Shown: piece after piece, positions 1 to 7,932 of the stretch | Layout: the number at the start of each line of letters is the position of its first letter | Numbering within the stretch: the first letter of the stretch is position 1 | Program-made: the position numbers and the translations under genes | DNA from: Rhodococcus sp040643435 | GTDB lineage: Bacteria > Actinomycetota > Actinomycetes > Mycobacteriales > Mycobacteriaceae | Assembly: GCF_040643435.1 (NCBI RefSeq) | Contig: NZ_JBEYUH010000001.1 | Coordinates: 310,001 to 374,000 of the forward strand | DNA: 64,000 nucleotides | Direction of reading: 5' to 3' | The notes under the pieces: generated by a model | What the model was told of the DNA's origin: nothing | What the model saw: the letters and a program-made list of their open reading frames with translations, nothing else | Database searches by the model: none

Positions 1-1171
1 GAAGCTGGTCCTGCAGCAGGGTGAAGGACACAGCGTCGACCGCGACGACGGCTTCGGAGTCCTCGATGAAGTCGCCGAGCTGACTGTCGCCCTCGTCGCC
101 GATCGTCTGGTCGAGGGAAATGGGCTCACGAGCGTACTGCTGGATCTCCAGCACCTTCTCGGGGGTGATGTCCATTTCCTTGGCGAGCTCTTCGGGCGTG
201 GGTTCGCGTCCGAGATCCTGCAGCAGCTCACGCTGGATACGGCCGAGCTTGTTGATGACCTCGACCATGTGCACCGGAATGCGGATGGTGCGTGCCTGAT
301 CGGCCATCGCGCGGGTGATCGCCTGGCGGATCCACCACGTCGCGTACGTGGAGAACTTGTAACCCTTGGTGTAGTCGAACTTCTCGACTGCGCGGATCAG
401 GCCCAGGTTGCCTTCCTGGATGAGGTCGAGGAAGGCCATACCGCGTCCGGTGTACCGCTTGGCCAGCGACACCACGAGACGGAGGTTGGCTTCGAGCAGG
501 TGGTTCTTGGCGCGGTTGCCGTCGCGGCAGATCCAGTTCAGATCGCGGCGCTGGGCGACGGGGAGCTTCTCGCCCTTCTCGGCCAGCTGCTGCAGCATGT
601 AGGTGGCATAGAGGCCGGCTTCGATGCGCTTGGCGAGCTCGACCTCTTCCTCTGCGTTGAGGAGCGCGACCTTGCCGATCTGCTTGAGATAGGCGCGTAC
701 GGAGTCCGCCGAGGCGGTGAGCTCGGCGTCCTTGCGGGCCTGGCGCAGCGCTTCGGACTCCTCCTCGTCCCAGACGAAGTCTCCCGAGGCCTTGTCCTTC
801 TCACTGGGCTCGTCGTCGTCGACCACGACATCCTCGGCGCCGGCGAGGTCACCCTCCGAAACCTCGAGGTCCGCGAGATCTGCTTCGTCGGCGGCGTCGA
901 AGTCCTCTTCACCCGGACCTGCAGCCTTCGTCGCCTTCGTGGCCTTCTTGGCGGTGGTCTTCTTCGCGGCGGTCTTCTTGGCAGCGGCCTTCTTTGCAGG
1001 AGCCTTCTTGGCTGCTGCCTTCTTCGCGGGGGCCTTCTTCGCAGCGGTCTTCTTGGCCGGCGGCTCGGCACCGGGTGCGGTGCCCTCCGCGGCGCCTGCG
1101 ACGCTCGGAGCGTCCGGAGCGGGTGCCGATTCGTTGGCGGAATCAGCGGTGTGGATGTCGGTGGCTGCCAC
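1..1171 (-). CDS. sigA: Primary RNA polymerase sigma factor SigA (3' end beyond window)
   Basis: Housekeeping sigma-70 factor that directs RNA polymerase to core promoters. The GTG at 1171 is chosen because GAAAGG lies about six bases upstream. The N-terminus is an extension with repeated Ala-Lys-Lys units (about residues 31-75), followed by an acidic stretch. The conserved sigma regions follow: region 1.2 (SVRAYLKQIGKV), region 2 (NLRLVVSLAKRYTGRG, FLDLIQEGNLGLIRAVEKFD, YKFSTYATWWIRQAI) and region 3. The frame runs off the left edge just after LLQDQL, so about 75 C-terminal residues, including region 4.2 that reads the -35 box, lie outside the window (estimate from the M. tuberculosis protein). 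Gene order with ppgK matches Rv2703/Rv2702. Identification is near certain. Confidence 0.97.
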   Translation of the reverse strand, partial: MAATDIHTADSANESAPAPDAPSVAGAAEGTAPGAEPPAKKTAAKKAPAKKAAAKKAPAKKAAAKKTAAKKTTAKKATKATKAAGPGEEDFDAADEADLADLEVSEGDLAGAEDVVVDDDEPSEKDKASGDFVWDEEESEALRQARKDAELTASADSVRAYLKQIGKVALLNAEEEVELAKRIEAGLYATYMLQQLAEKGEKLPVAQRRDLNWICRDGNRAKNHLLEANLRLVVSLAKRYTGRGMAFLDLIQEGNLGLIRAVEKFDYTKGYKFSTYATWWIRQAITRAMADQARTIRIPVHMVEVINKLGRIQRELLQDLGREPTPEELAKEMDITPEKVLEIQQYAREPISLDQTIGDEGDSQLGDFIEDSEAVVAVDAVSFTLLQDQL

Positions 1172-1269
1172 GTACGCCCTTTCGTGACGAGGTAGTGCGG
1201 CGTCGCGCCAGAGTTGTTCCGGCGGAGAGGTCTGTCGGGATGAGGGCCGGTTCCGGCCGGCTGTGCACC

Positions 1270-1275
1270 ATTGTA
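1270..1275 (-). promoter_or_regulatory. Candidate -10 box of a sigA promoter
   Basis: The minus strand reads CGTTACAATGG, giving a TACAAT -10 hexamer about 100 bases upstream of the sigA GTG and downstream of the ppgK stop. No convincing -35 hexamer is visible at 16-18 bases spacing. The site suggests sigA has its own promoter in addition to any read-through from ppgK. Confidence 0.45.
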
Positions 1276-1305
1276 ACGATGCCTCGGCCGGCCGATGCGC
1301 CGGAC

Positions 1306-2091
1306 TCAGGGAGTGACACCCGTTTTCGCAGCGTAGGCCGCCCCGACGATCCCGGCCGCGTTGCGCAGTTCGGCGGGAACGACAGGGGTTCGATTGGTCA
1401 GCAGAGGGATCCACTTCTCGTGCTTGCGGCTGATCCCCCCACCGGCAATGAACAGGTCGGGCCACAGGAGGTTCTCGAACCGCACGAGTACGCGGGAGAC
1501 TTCCTTGGCCCACTGCTTGTAGGACAGGTCTTTGCGCTCCTTCGCCGACGACGCGGCGCGATGCTCCGCTTCCTTGCCGTCGACCTCCAAGTGTCCGAAC
1601 TCGGTGTTCGGGAGCAGGTCGCCGTTGTGCAGCACCGCCGAACCGATACCTGTCCCGAAGGTCAGGAGCACCACTACTCCTTCGGTGTCCTTCGCGGCGC
1701 CGAAACGGTCCTCGGCGATGCCGGCGGCGTCGGCGTCGTTGAGGACCGAGACCTCCCGTCCACCCAGCGCCTGCGCGAACAGTGTGCGGGCGTCGGTGCC
1801 GATCCACGACTTGTCGATATTGGCGGCGGTTCGGGCCACACCGCCGGTGACCACACTGGGCAGGGTGACACCGACCGGACCCGACCAAGCGGCCTGCTCG
1901 ACGATCTGCGCCACTGTCTTCGCTACGGCATCGGGAGTGGACGGTTGCGGAGTGAGGATCTTGATCCGGTCGCCGACCAGCTCACCGGTGTCGAGGTCCA
2001 CCACGGCGCCCTTGACGCCGCTTCCCCCGACGTCCACACCGAACCCATGGTTGGCCGGAGCGGATCTCTCCGTGGGGACGTCCTGTGTCAT
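1306..2091 (-). CDS. ppgK: Polyphosphate glucokinase (ROK family)
   Basis: Phosphorylates glucose with inorganic polyphosphate or ATP in the cytosol. The 261-residue product has the N-terminal phosphate-binding signature of the ROK/ASKHA fold (GFGVDVGGSGVKGAVVDL), the LLTFGTGIGSA motif and GHLEVDG. The start at 2091 (MTQDVPTERS) is preferred over upstream in-frame starts because GAGAGGAAG lies eight bases before it and the length fits PPGK proteins (about 265 residues). It lies upstream of sigA on the same strand and is divergent from suhB, as in mycobacteria. Confidence 0.95.
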   Translation of the reverse strand: MTQDVPTERSAPANHGFGVDVGGSGVKGAVVDLDTGELVGDRIKILTPQPSTPDAVAKTVAQIVEQAAWSGPVGVTLPSVVTGGVARTAANIDKSWIGTDARTLFAQALGGREVSVLNDADAAGIAEDRFGAAKDTEGVVVLLTFGTGIGSAVLHNGDLLPNTEFGHLEVDGKEAEHRAASSAKERKDLSYKQWAKEVSRVLVRFENLLWPDLFIAGGGISRKHEKWIPLLTNRTPVVPAELRNAAGIVGAAYAAKTGVTP

Positions 2092-2211
2092 CACACGCTT
2101 CCTCTCGCAGGGTGAGACGGGTTTCTCCGCGCCTGTCGCAACGATAGTGCCCGGTGTGGTCGGGTGCGGCACTCACTGGCGAAACCCTCGCCGCTGTGTT
2201 CGGATCGGTTC

Positions 2212-3087
2212 GTGCACGCACACAGAACGCTCTCCGAACCCGAGTCGACCGCCCTGAGGGAAGTTGCCGTGACCGTCGCGCGTGAGGCCGCCGCCTACGT
2301 GCGTGCGCGCAGAGCCGAACTGTTCGGTCCTCCGGGATCCGGTGAGGACACCCGCGTCGGGACGAAGTCGACTGTGACCGACCCCGTCACGGCGGCCGAC
2401 ACCGAGAGTGAGGAACTGATCCGCCGCCGCCTGACGGAACTGCGGCCGGGCGACGCCTTCATCGGAGAGGAGACCGGTGGTGACGGCGAGGCGGCGACGT
2501 CCACGACCGGTGTCGAATGGGTCGTCGACCCTATCGACGGGACCGTGAACTTCGTCTACGGCCTCCCGGCGTCGGCGGTGTCCGTGGCCGCCCGGGTCGG
2601 TGGCCGCTCGGTGGCAGGTGCCGTCGTCGATATCGCCTCCGGTGAGACGTTCTCCGCAGCCGAAGGTCTCGGTGCGCATCTCGAGGCGGACGGCATCCGG
2701 GTCCGGTTGCGCTGCAATCCCGTGACCGATCCACGTCTTGCGCTCGTCGCCACCGGGTTCTCGTACTCCTCGCACAGACGTGCGCGTCAGGGCGAATTGG
2801 TGGCCGCGCTGTTACCCCGGGTGCGTGACATCCGCCGTGTCGGTGCGGCCGCCCTGGACCTGTGCATGGTCGCAGCCGGCCGGGTGGACGCCCATTATGA
2901 GCACGGTCTCGCTCCGTGGGACTGGGCGGCGGGCGCTCTCGTGGCAGCGGAAGCCGGCGCGGTGGTGCGTCTGCCGGCCGGGTCCGGGGACGACGGTGAG
3001 ATCACCGTCGCGGTTGCTCCGGGTCTTGCCCCCGATTTCGAAACTCTGCTCGCCGAAATCGGGGCGCTGGACGCAATTCCGAATTGA
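2212..3087 (+). CDS. suhB: Inositol monophosphatase family protein
   Basis: Mg-dependent, Li-sensitive phosphatase that hydrolyses inositol-1-phosphate, feeding inositol to phosphatidylinositol and its mannosides (pgsA, patA and pimA lie later in the window). Metal-binding motif A is WVVDPIDGTVNFVYG and motif B is WDWAAGALVAAEAGA; the E in EETGGD is the upstream metal ligand. The GTG at 2212 gives 291 residues, close to the mycobacterial protein; an in-frame GTG at 2164 would add 16 residues. Neither has a strong ribosome binding site, so the start is uncertain. Divergent from ppgK. Confidence 0.9.
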   Translation: MHAHRTLSEPESTALREVAVTVAREAAAYVRARRAELFGPPGSGEDTRVGTKSTVTDPVTAADTESEELIRRRLTELRPGDAFIGEETGGDGEAATSTTGVEWVVDPIDGTVNFVYGLPASAVSVAARVGGRSVAGAVVDIASGETFSAAEGLGAHLEADGIRVRLRCNPVTDPRLALVATGFSYSSHRRARQGELVAALLPRVRDIRRVGAAALDLCMVAAGRVDAHYEHGLAPWDWAAGALVAAEAGAVVRLPAGSGDDGEITVAVAPGLAPDFETLLAEIGALDAIPN

Positions 3088-3172
3088 CCGTTTCGCCGCA
3101 CTGGAATTTGTCGTCCGTCACTATTTCCTGCGTACGTGACGAAAAACAGGATGCACGGTCTGTGAAAATACT

Positions 3173-3856
3173 TCAGCACTTTGCATTGCGCGCGGCTGTG
3201 AGTAGATCAAGATCGAGAGGTGCCGTTTGCTCGCCCGCCGGCACCTCGCGTAGCGATCGCAGTACCTCCTCGGCATCCGCACCGGGGGAAATTTCCCGGA
3301 AGTAGGTGCCCAGCGCGAGGTCGACCGTGTCGTCCCCGCGAGAGTCCTGCACCAGTTCGGCGCAGGGCGCGATCAGCCACACGGAGGACGCAGCCGCGCG
3401 TCCGGCCTCGCCGAACCGGATCTGGCCCTGGCACTGCATGTTCTGGTCGACGTAGACGGGATCGTTGCCGGCCTGCACGTCGGGTGGGCTGGAGAATCCG
3501 TAATCGCTCAGCTGAGCGGCCACGTGCGTGGCCTGACCGCGTTCGCCGTTCGCGTTGAACACCCGTACCCGGGTGGCCGCCAGGGGAGCGGGTTCGACCT
3601 CGAGCAGTGTCGACCGGCCCACGACCTCCCCGAGCGGGGCAGGTTGCGGACCGTCGGGGTCCGTGGATTCGGTCGGGGGAGCGTTGCACGCGACGGTGGT
3701 CGTGACAGGCTCGGAGGCACTGAACACCGAGGACCACACGACGATGGTGGCGGCGGCGAGAACCGCGCCCGCCATGGCTGCCGGGACGGCCCGGCGCCGA
3801 CGGAACGGACGGCCGCGGTCGTCGGTTGCGCTTCCTTCGGTGATCAGGGAAACCAC
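3173..3856 (-). CDS. cei: Envelope integrity protein Cei (LytR_C domain)
   Basis: Membrane-anchored protein of the Cei family, known in mycobacteria for cell-envelope integrity and virulence. The 227-residue product has a short Arg-rich cytoplasmic start (VSLITEG...RPFRRRRAVP), one transmembrane segment (about residues 28-46) and an extracytoplasmic LytR_C-like domain with VRVFNANGERGQATHVAAQL. The GTG at 3856 is chosen for the strong GAGAGGCAGGG just upstream and because mycobacterial Cei starts with the same ITEGxAxDxxGRPFRRR stretch. It converges on suhB and is divergent from the DUF4193 gene. Confidence 0.88.
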   Translation of the reverse strand: MVSLITEGSATDDRGRPFRRRRAVPAAMAGAVLAAATIVVWSSVFSASEPVTTTVACNAPPTESTDPDGPQPAPLGEVVGRSTLLEVEPAPLAATRVRVFNANGERGQATHVAAQLSDYGFSSPPDVQAGNDPVYVDQNMQCQGQIRFGEAGRAAASSVWLIAPCAELVQDSRGDDTVDLALGTYFREISPGADAEEVLRSLREVPAGEQTAPLDLDLLTAARNAKC

Positions 3857-4221
3857 GCGGCCCTGCCTCTCGTCTTCGTGCCGGGATCGTCGCACACACT
3901 GTAGAGGCCGGAGGCCGACGCGGTGGAACCGCAGGGCCGGGAGGAAATGTCACGAGTCACTTCGGTGTTGATGACGATTGCCGGACGATTCCTGTCGATT
4001 TCGACCATCGATTGCATATTCGTGGGCGAGGTCGGCTATTGTTCGGCGGCCGAACCGTCGAAGAATGATCGGTGCGGCGTGAAAACAGAGTGAATTCGGG
4101 TGTGTGAAGTGATTGGCGCACCCGTCGGGAACTCCCACGGACGGCCGTGCGTTGCGCTAGCCGGGAGCACCCGTTCGGATCCTGGCCGGCGACCGGCACG
4201 AGTACTAGAAGGTAAGAGGAA
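3857..4221. other. 365-base divergent intergenic region
   Basis: This stretch separates cei (leftward) from the DUF4193 gene (rightward) and should hold both promoters. It is visibly more AT-rich than its surroundings around 3985-4100. I see no convincing frame with coding character. GAAGGTAAGAGGAA directly before 4222 is the ribosome binding site of the rightward gene. No operator or riboswitch was recognised. Confidence 0.5.
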
Positions 4222-4524
4222 ATGGCGACTGACTACGACGCACCCCGGCGGACCGACAGCGACGATGTGTCGGAGGACTCACTCGAGGAACTGAAGGCCC
4301 GGCGTAACGAGGCGCAGTCCGCAGTTGTGGACGTCGACGAATCGGACACCGCCGAGTCCTTCGAGTTGCCCGGGGCGGATCTGTCCGGAGAAGAACTGTC
4401 GGTGCGTGTCGTCCCGAAACAGGCCGACGAGTTCACTTGCTCGAGTTGTTTCCTGGTGCATCACCGGAGCAGACTCGCGAGTGAGGAGAACGGCGTCATG
4501 ATCTGCCGCGACTGCGCGGCATGA
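4222..4524 (+). CDS. DUF4193 zinc-ribbon protein
   Basis: Small acidic cytosolic protein of 100 residues, homologous in position and sequence to mycobacterial Rv2699c. The C-terminal part carries two cysteine pairs, FTCSSCFLVHHRSRL and MICRDCAA, the arrangement of a four-Cys zinc ribbon. The N-terminal 70 residues are rich in Asp and Glu and probably flexible. GGTAAGAGGAA before the ATG is a good ribosome binding site. It has the size of RNA-polymerase-associated zinc-ribbon proteins, but no function is established and none is claimed. Confidence 0.85.
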   Translation: MATDYDAPRRTDSDDVSEDSLEELKARRNEAQSAVVDVDESDTAESFELPGADLSGEELSVRVVPKQADEFTCSSCFLVHHRSRLASEENGVMICRDCAA

Positions 4525-4540
4525 GGAAGTAGACCGTACC

Positions 4541-4578
4541 GACGCGGGTGACTACGGCGCGCCGTAGTCACCCGCGTC
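4541..4578. terminator. Perfect 38-base palindrome between convergent genes
   Basis: GACGCGGGTGACTACGGC at 4541-4558 is repeated exactly as its reverse complement at 4561-4578, with a central GC. It lies between the convergent DUF4193 and DUF3093 genes, so it would form the same hairpin in both transcripts and most likely acts as a bidirectional terminator. There is no U-tract on either side. Confidence 0.65.
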
Positions 4579-4618
4579 CGGGCGCACCGGTGGCTCCGTT
4601 CCGGCGTTTCGGCGCACG

Positions 4619-5119
4619 CTACTTCTCAGCGGACTGATCGCAGCCGAGCGCGGCGAGCAGTTCGGCCGGTCGCCGCGTGCTGATCAGCCAGTACGGCGTC
4701 GGATCGTCCGGGTCGTCGAGCACGATCAGCGCCATGGTGCTCACCCATGGGCGGTGCTGGACGAACGCCGCCGGATCGAGTTGGCGACCCATCGCGGCAC
4801 TCTTCGCCGATGCCGGGACCACCACCCCCCGCGAGATCAGGTCCACGGGCAGGTGGGCACGGCCGACGACGAGTTCGCCGCCGACCACCTCGACCCTGGT
4901 GCGTGAGAGCCGGACGAGGATCCAGATCGGCAGCGGCAGCAGGATGACGTATGGCAGCCATGCGTACATACCCGGGGCTCCCATGTGCAGTTCGGCTGCA
5001 AGGAGGGCCGCCACGCCGAGTCCGATCGGCCACCACCACCACGGCACCCACATGCGCTCGGAAAACGTCGGAACCGACGTCGGAGGTGTGGTCGCTGACG
5101 TACGCGAAGATCGAGACAC
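4619..5119 (-). CDS. DUF3093 family membrane protein
   Basis: 166-residue protein matching mycobacterial Rv2698 in position. It has two closely spaced N-terminal hydrophobic segments (WWWWPIGLGVAALLAAE and MYAWLPYVILLPLPIWILV) followed by a soluble domain containing LPVDLISRGVVVPASAKSAAMGRQLDPAAF and PYWLISTRRPAELLAAL. That layout resembles a small PH-like domain anchored in the membrane. The GTG at 5119 gives the family length; the frame stays open far upstream, but that part overlaps dut on the other strand and has no family similarity. It is divergent from dut. Function unknown. Confidence 0.82.
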   Translation of the reverse strand: MSRSSRTSATTPPTSVPTFSERMWVPWWWWPIGLGVAALLAAELHMGAPGMYAWLPYVILLPLPIWILVRLSRTRVEVVGGELVVGRAHLPVDLISRGVVVPASAKSAAMGRQLDPAAFVQHRPWVSTMALIVLDDPDDPTPYWLISTRRPAELLAALGCDQSAEK

Positions 5120-5176
5120 ACCGTAAGGATAGTCGTCTCGCAGGAGCGAACCGCCACGCGAGTAGTCTCGGTGCAC

Positions 5177-5647
5177 GTGACCGATCTTCCCCCGATACCA
5201 CTGCGCCGGCTCGACCCGGAACTTCCTGTGCCGACCCGTGCCCATCCTGGTGATGCCGGGGTGGACCTGTGCACCTCGGTCGATCTGATCCTCCGGCCGG
5301 GAGAGCGGGCGCTCGTCGGCACCGGGATCGCGGTCGCGCTGCCCGAAGGAACGGTCGGGTTGATCCACCCGCGTTCGGGTCTTGCCGCCAAGTTCGGACT
5401 GTCCGTCGTGAACACTCCCGGGACGGTCGACGCGGGCTACCGTGGAGAGATCAAGGTGTGCCTGATCAACCACGACACCGAGCACGCCGTCGAACTCCGC
5501 CGTGGCGACCGCATCGCGCAGTTGCTCGTCCAGCGCGTCGAACTCGTCGACTTCGTCGAAGTGGACGAACTCGACGATACGGCGCGGGGCAGCGGGGGAT
5601 ACGGATCGAGCGGCGGGCACGCCGGCCTCGTGAAGGAGGGTTCCTGA
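5177..5647 (+). CDS. dut: dUTP diphosphatase (trimeric dUTPase)
   Basis: Hydrolyses dUTP to dUMP and pyrophosphate, keeping uracil out of DNA. All five trimeric dUTPase motifs are visible: GDAGVDL, HPRSGLA, GTVDAGYRGEIKV, RGDRIAQLLVQ and the C-terminal RGSGGYGSSGGHAG that closes over the substrate. A TAGTCT -10 box at 5163-5168 puts the predicted transcript start on the GTG at 5177, so translation is probably leaderless; GTG 5171 in the same frame is the alternative. The gene ends one base before the DUF3710 gene. Confidence 0.95.
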   Translation: MTDLPPIPLRRLDPELPVPTRAHPGDAGVDLCTSVDLILRPGERALVGTGIAVALPEGTVGLIHPRSGLAAKFGLSVVNTPGTVDAGYRGEIKVCLINHDTEHAVELRRGDRIAQLLVQRVELVDFVEVDELDDTARGSGGYGSSGGHAGLVKEGS

Positions 5648-5648
5648 C

Positions 5649-6596
5649 ATGTTCGGACGACGCCGCAAGGACCGGGAGTCGCGTGCCGGGGCGACCGACG
5701 CCGCTGCGCTCGCTACCGGTGCCCACGACGATTTGTACGACGAGCACGACGGATACGACGAGTACACCACCGGTCGCGCACCCGACGACGGTGGTCCTTA
5801 CGACATCGACGAGGTCGACGAGGAGACGGTGGGTGCCTCCCGTCTCGATCTGGGATCGGTGCTCGTACCGCTGCCGCCCGGAGGACAGATCCAGGTCGAG
5901 ATGGCGCCCAACGGGTCGCCTCAGAATGTGCATCTCGTGACCCAGTACGGCCGGATAACGATCTCCGCGTACGCGGCGCCGAAGTCGCCCGGACAGTGGC
6001 GTGAGGTCGCGGCCGAACTCGCGGAGACATTGCGCAACGACAACGCCGAGGTCAGCATCGAATCGGGGCCGTGGGGCCGCGAACTGCACGGCAGAACCGC
6101 CAACGCAGATCTGAGGTTCATCGGTGTCGATGGCTTCCGGTGGATGATCCGCTGTGTCGTGGCGGCACCTCCGGGGAACGCGGGCGCGGACTCCGAACTC
6201 GTCCGAACGGCGCGGTCGTTGATCTCCGGAACCGTCGTCCGGCGAGGATCCGACCCGCATCCGGTCCGGACGCCGCTGCCGATCGTCCTTCCCGAGGCGC
6301 TGGCCCGTCAGCTCGCTGCGGCACAACAACAACAGCAACAGCAGGCAGCACAACAGCAGCAGCAAATGTCACAGCAGCAGATGGCGCCACAGCAACAGCA
6401 GGTGGCGCAGCAACACCCAGCGGCCCGAAACCAAGCGGCTCAGCAACAAGGGCCCGTCGTACGGCCGCAGGGCGGGCCGGCAGCACCCCGAACCGGTCCC
6501 GTTCCGCGGACGGCCCCACCGCGACCGCCCACCCAGCAGGCACCGCCCCCGCGCCGGGGTGAGTCCGGCTCGGCGATGCAGCAACTCGGCTTCTAG
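5649..6596 (+). CDS. DUF3710 protein with glutamine-rich tail
   Basis: 315-residue homologue of mycobacterial Rv2696c. Residues about 60-215 form the conserved DUF3710 core (LDLGSVLVPLPPGGQIQVEM, LVTQYGRITISAYAAPKSPGQWREV, GPWGRELHG). From about residue 218 the sequence becomes a low-complexity Gln/Ala/Pro tail with runs of up to seven consecutive Gln and ends in GSAMQQLGF. The gene follows dut by one base, with a GGAGGGTTCCTGAC ribosome binding site inside the dut end, so the two are co-translated. Its stop is shared with the convergent hydrolase gene through a CTAG tetranucleotide. Function unknown. Confidence 0.85.
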   Translation: MFGRRRKDRESRAGATDAAALATGAHDDLYDEHDGYDEYTTGRAPDDGGPYDIDEVDEETVGASRLDLGSVLVPLPPGGQIQVEMAPNGSPQNVHLVTQYGRITISAYAAPKSPGQWREVAAELAETLRNDNAEVSIESGPWGRELHGRTANADLRFIGVDGFRWMIRCVVAAPPGNAGADSELVRTARSLISGTVVRRGSDPHPVRTPLPIVLPEALARQLAAAQQQQQQQAAQQQQQMSQQQMAPQQQQVAQQHPAARNQAAQQQGPVVRPQGGPAAPRTGPVPRTAPPRPPTQQAPPPRRGESGSAMQQLGF

Positions 6597-7348
6597 GTCG
6601 GCACCGGAGCGACCTGCTCGAGGGCGGTGAGGCAGGCCCTGCCGAGCACGCCGGGGTCTTCCCCGATCCGGTCGAGTCCGATCGTGACGAGCTTCGCCCG
6701 GGGGAGTTCGTGTGCCCACTGCTGCGCCACCGCAAGCGGATGGACCGCATCGTCCACGGCGGCGGCGATGCCGACCGGCGTGCGCACGGCGCGCAGTTCG
6801 TCCACGTCCAGCGCCCGATAGCGAGCGGCCTCGTCGAGTGCCGACGGCAGGTCAGGCCACTGGGCGTGCCACGAGCGGGTCAGTTCCCGTGCGAGCCATG
6901 CCGGGCTCGACGCCGTCATTGCAGCGGTGACGGTGGCCAGGCCGTGCGCGCGCAGTTCGGAGGCCGTCCACCGCGCACTCGCGGCGGCCGGCGCTTCTCG
7001 CGGATCGCCGGTCCATGCGGGTAGAGCCGCGAGGACGCCGAGGACTCGGGACGGATTGTCGAACGCCCAGCGCAGCGCGACGGCCGCTCCGATCGATACG
7101 CCCCCGACGAGGATCGGCGTGTCCTCGGCGGCAGCCTCGAGGGCTGTGAGGTAGCTCGAGACCACACCGCGAGGGTCCGGATCGACGGCGATGGGCGTGA
7201 TACCTCGGCGTCGAAGTTCTGCGCCGAACGCCTTTTCGGCGAAGCATGCGTCCGAGCCCGTGCCGGGAAGCAGGACCGCGGTACGAGAGCTCCTCGGGAG
7301 TTCGCCTGGGACCGGAAAGGCCGGAGATTCGCTGCGGGACATGCGCAT
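6593..7348 (-). CDS. Alpha/beta hydrolase family protein
   Basis: 251-residue cytosolic alpha/beta-hydrolase matching Rv2695 in position. The oxyanion region is TAVLLPGTGSD and the nucleophile elbow is VGGVSIGAAVALRWAF (G-x-S-x-G). The acid is likely in GIAAAVDDAVHPLAVAQQWA, which also supplies a His. The substrate cannot be read from the sequence. The ATG at 7348 is preferred because GGGGCAGGATC lies just before it; the longer frame upstream runs through the promoter region of the OB-fold gene. Divergent from that gene. Confidence 0.8.
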   Translation of the reverse strand: MRMSRSESPAFPVPGELPRSSRTAVLLPGTGSDACFAEKAFGAELRRRGITPIAVDPDPRGVVSSYLTALEAAAEDTPILVGGVSIGAAVALRWAFDNPSRVLGVLAALPAWTGDPREAPAAASARWTASELRAHGLATVTAAMTASSPAWLARELTRSWHAQWPDLPSALDEAARYRALDVDELRAVRTPVGIAAAVDDAVHPLAVAQQWAHELPRAKLVTIGLDRIGEDPGVLGRACLTALEQVAPVPT

Positions 7349-7380
7349 GATCCTGCCCCATAGGGGCTCGGTGACCTTGC

Positions 7381-7400
7381 TTGCCGTGCCTGCACGGCAA
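7381..7400. promoter_or_regulatory. Inverted repeat in divergent promoter region
   Basis: TTGCCGTG (7381-7388) and CACGGCAA (7393-7400) form a perfect 8-bp inverted repeat around CCTG. It sits between the divergent hydrolase (start 7348) and OB-fold gene (start 7505), just upstream of a TTGTAC -35 element. It could be an operator; no regulator is assigned. Confidence 0.45.
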
Positions 7401-7415
7401 TGTGCACCTCCGCGC

Positions 7416-7443
7416 TTGTACTGGGCGCGAATGCGTCTACAGT
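7416..7443 (+). promoter_or_regulatory. Promoter of OB-fold gene
   Basis: TTGTAC (7416-7421) and TACAGT (7438-7443) are separated by 16 bases, a reasonable primary-sigma promoter. It would give a leader of about 55 bases, ending in CAGGAG seven bases before the ATG at 7505. Confidence 0.55.
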
Positions 7444-7504
7444 GGCGATCGAAGAAGAATTTCGGTGGCACGCGATCCGTGCCCCTCCCGTACAGGAGCG
7501 TGCT

Positions 7505-7879
7505 ATGGCTTCCCCGGCCGGCTACCTGCGTCGGCTCACACGGCGGCTCACCGAGGACATCGAAGAGCTCGACGCCGAAGAGATGGCCGAATCCTCCCAC
7601 TCCACCGGGGCTCTGCCCGTGGTGGAATGCGCCCGAGGTCAAGAAGTGACCATGTACGGGCGCCTGCGCAGCGTCGAGTCGTGCTCACGTGCGGCTGCCG
7701 CCGTTGTCGAGGCCGAGTTCTTCGACGGAACCGACTCGATCCAGCTCGTATGGATCGGCCGTCGCCGTATCCCCGGGATCGAGCCCGGACGAACGCTGAC
7801 GGTGCGCGGGCGCGTCGGTGAACGCGAAGGCCGCAAGGTGATCTACAACCCCTACTACGAGCTGCGCAACCCGGCCTGA
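7505..7879 (+). CDS. OB-fold nucleic-acid-binding protein
   Basis: 124-residue protein corresponding to Rv2694c. After an N-terminal helical stretch (ASPAGYLRRLTRRLTEDIEELDAEEM) a single OB-fold domain is visible: VTMYGRLRSVESC, AVVEAEFFDGTDSIQLVWIGRRRIPGIEPG, LTVRGRVGEREGRKVIYNPYYEL. The domain resembles anticodon-binding/RecG-wedge-like OB folds. The ATG at 7505 has a CAGGAG ribosome binding site; in-frame codons further upstream lack one and lie in the promoter. The adjacent DUF3159 membrane protein and Trk regulators keep the mycobacterial order. Confidence 0.85.
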   Translation: MASPAGYLRRLTRRLTEDIEELDAEEMAESSHSTGALPVVECARGQEVTMYGRLRSVESCSRAAAAVVEAEFFDGTDSIQLVWIGRRRIPGIEPGRTLTVRGRVGEREGRKVIYNPYYELRNPA

Positions 7880-7932
7880 ATCGGGAACCTCGCGGGTCGT
7901 CGCCGCCCGCCCGATGTGGCACCCTCGTAGGA

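Noticed and set aside
4619..5770. 383-codon version of the DUF3093 frame
   Set aside because: The upstream part is antisense to dut and DUF3710 and has no family similarity; the GTG at 5119 gives the expected length.
6301..6450. CAA/CAG stretch as a non-coding trinucleotide repeat or CRISPR-like array
   Set aside because: It is in frame inside the DUF3710 gene, codons are mixed and there are no spacers.
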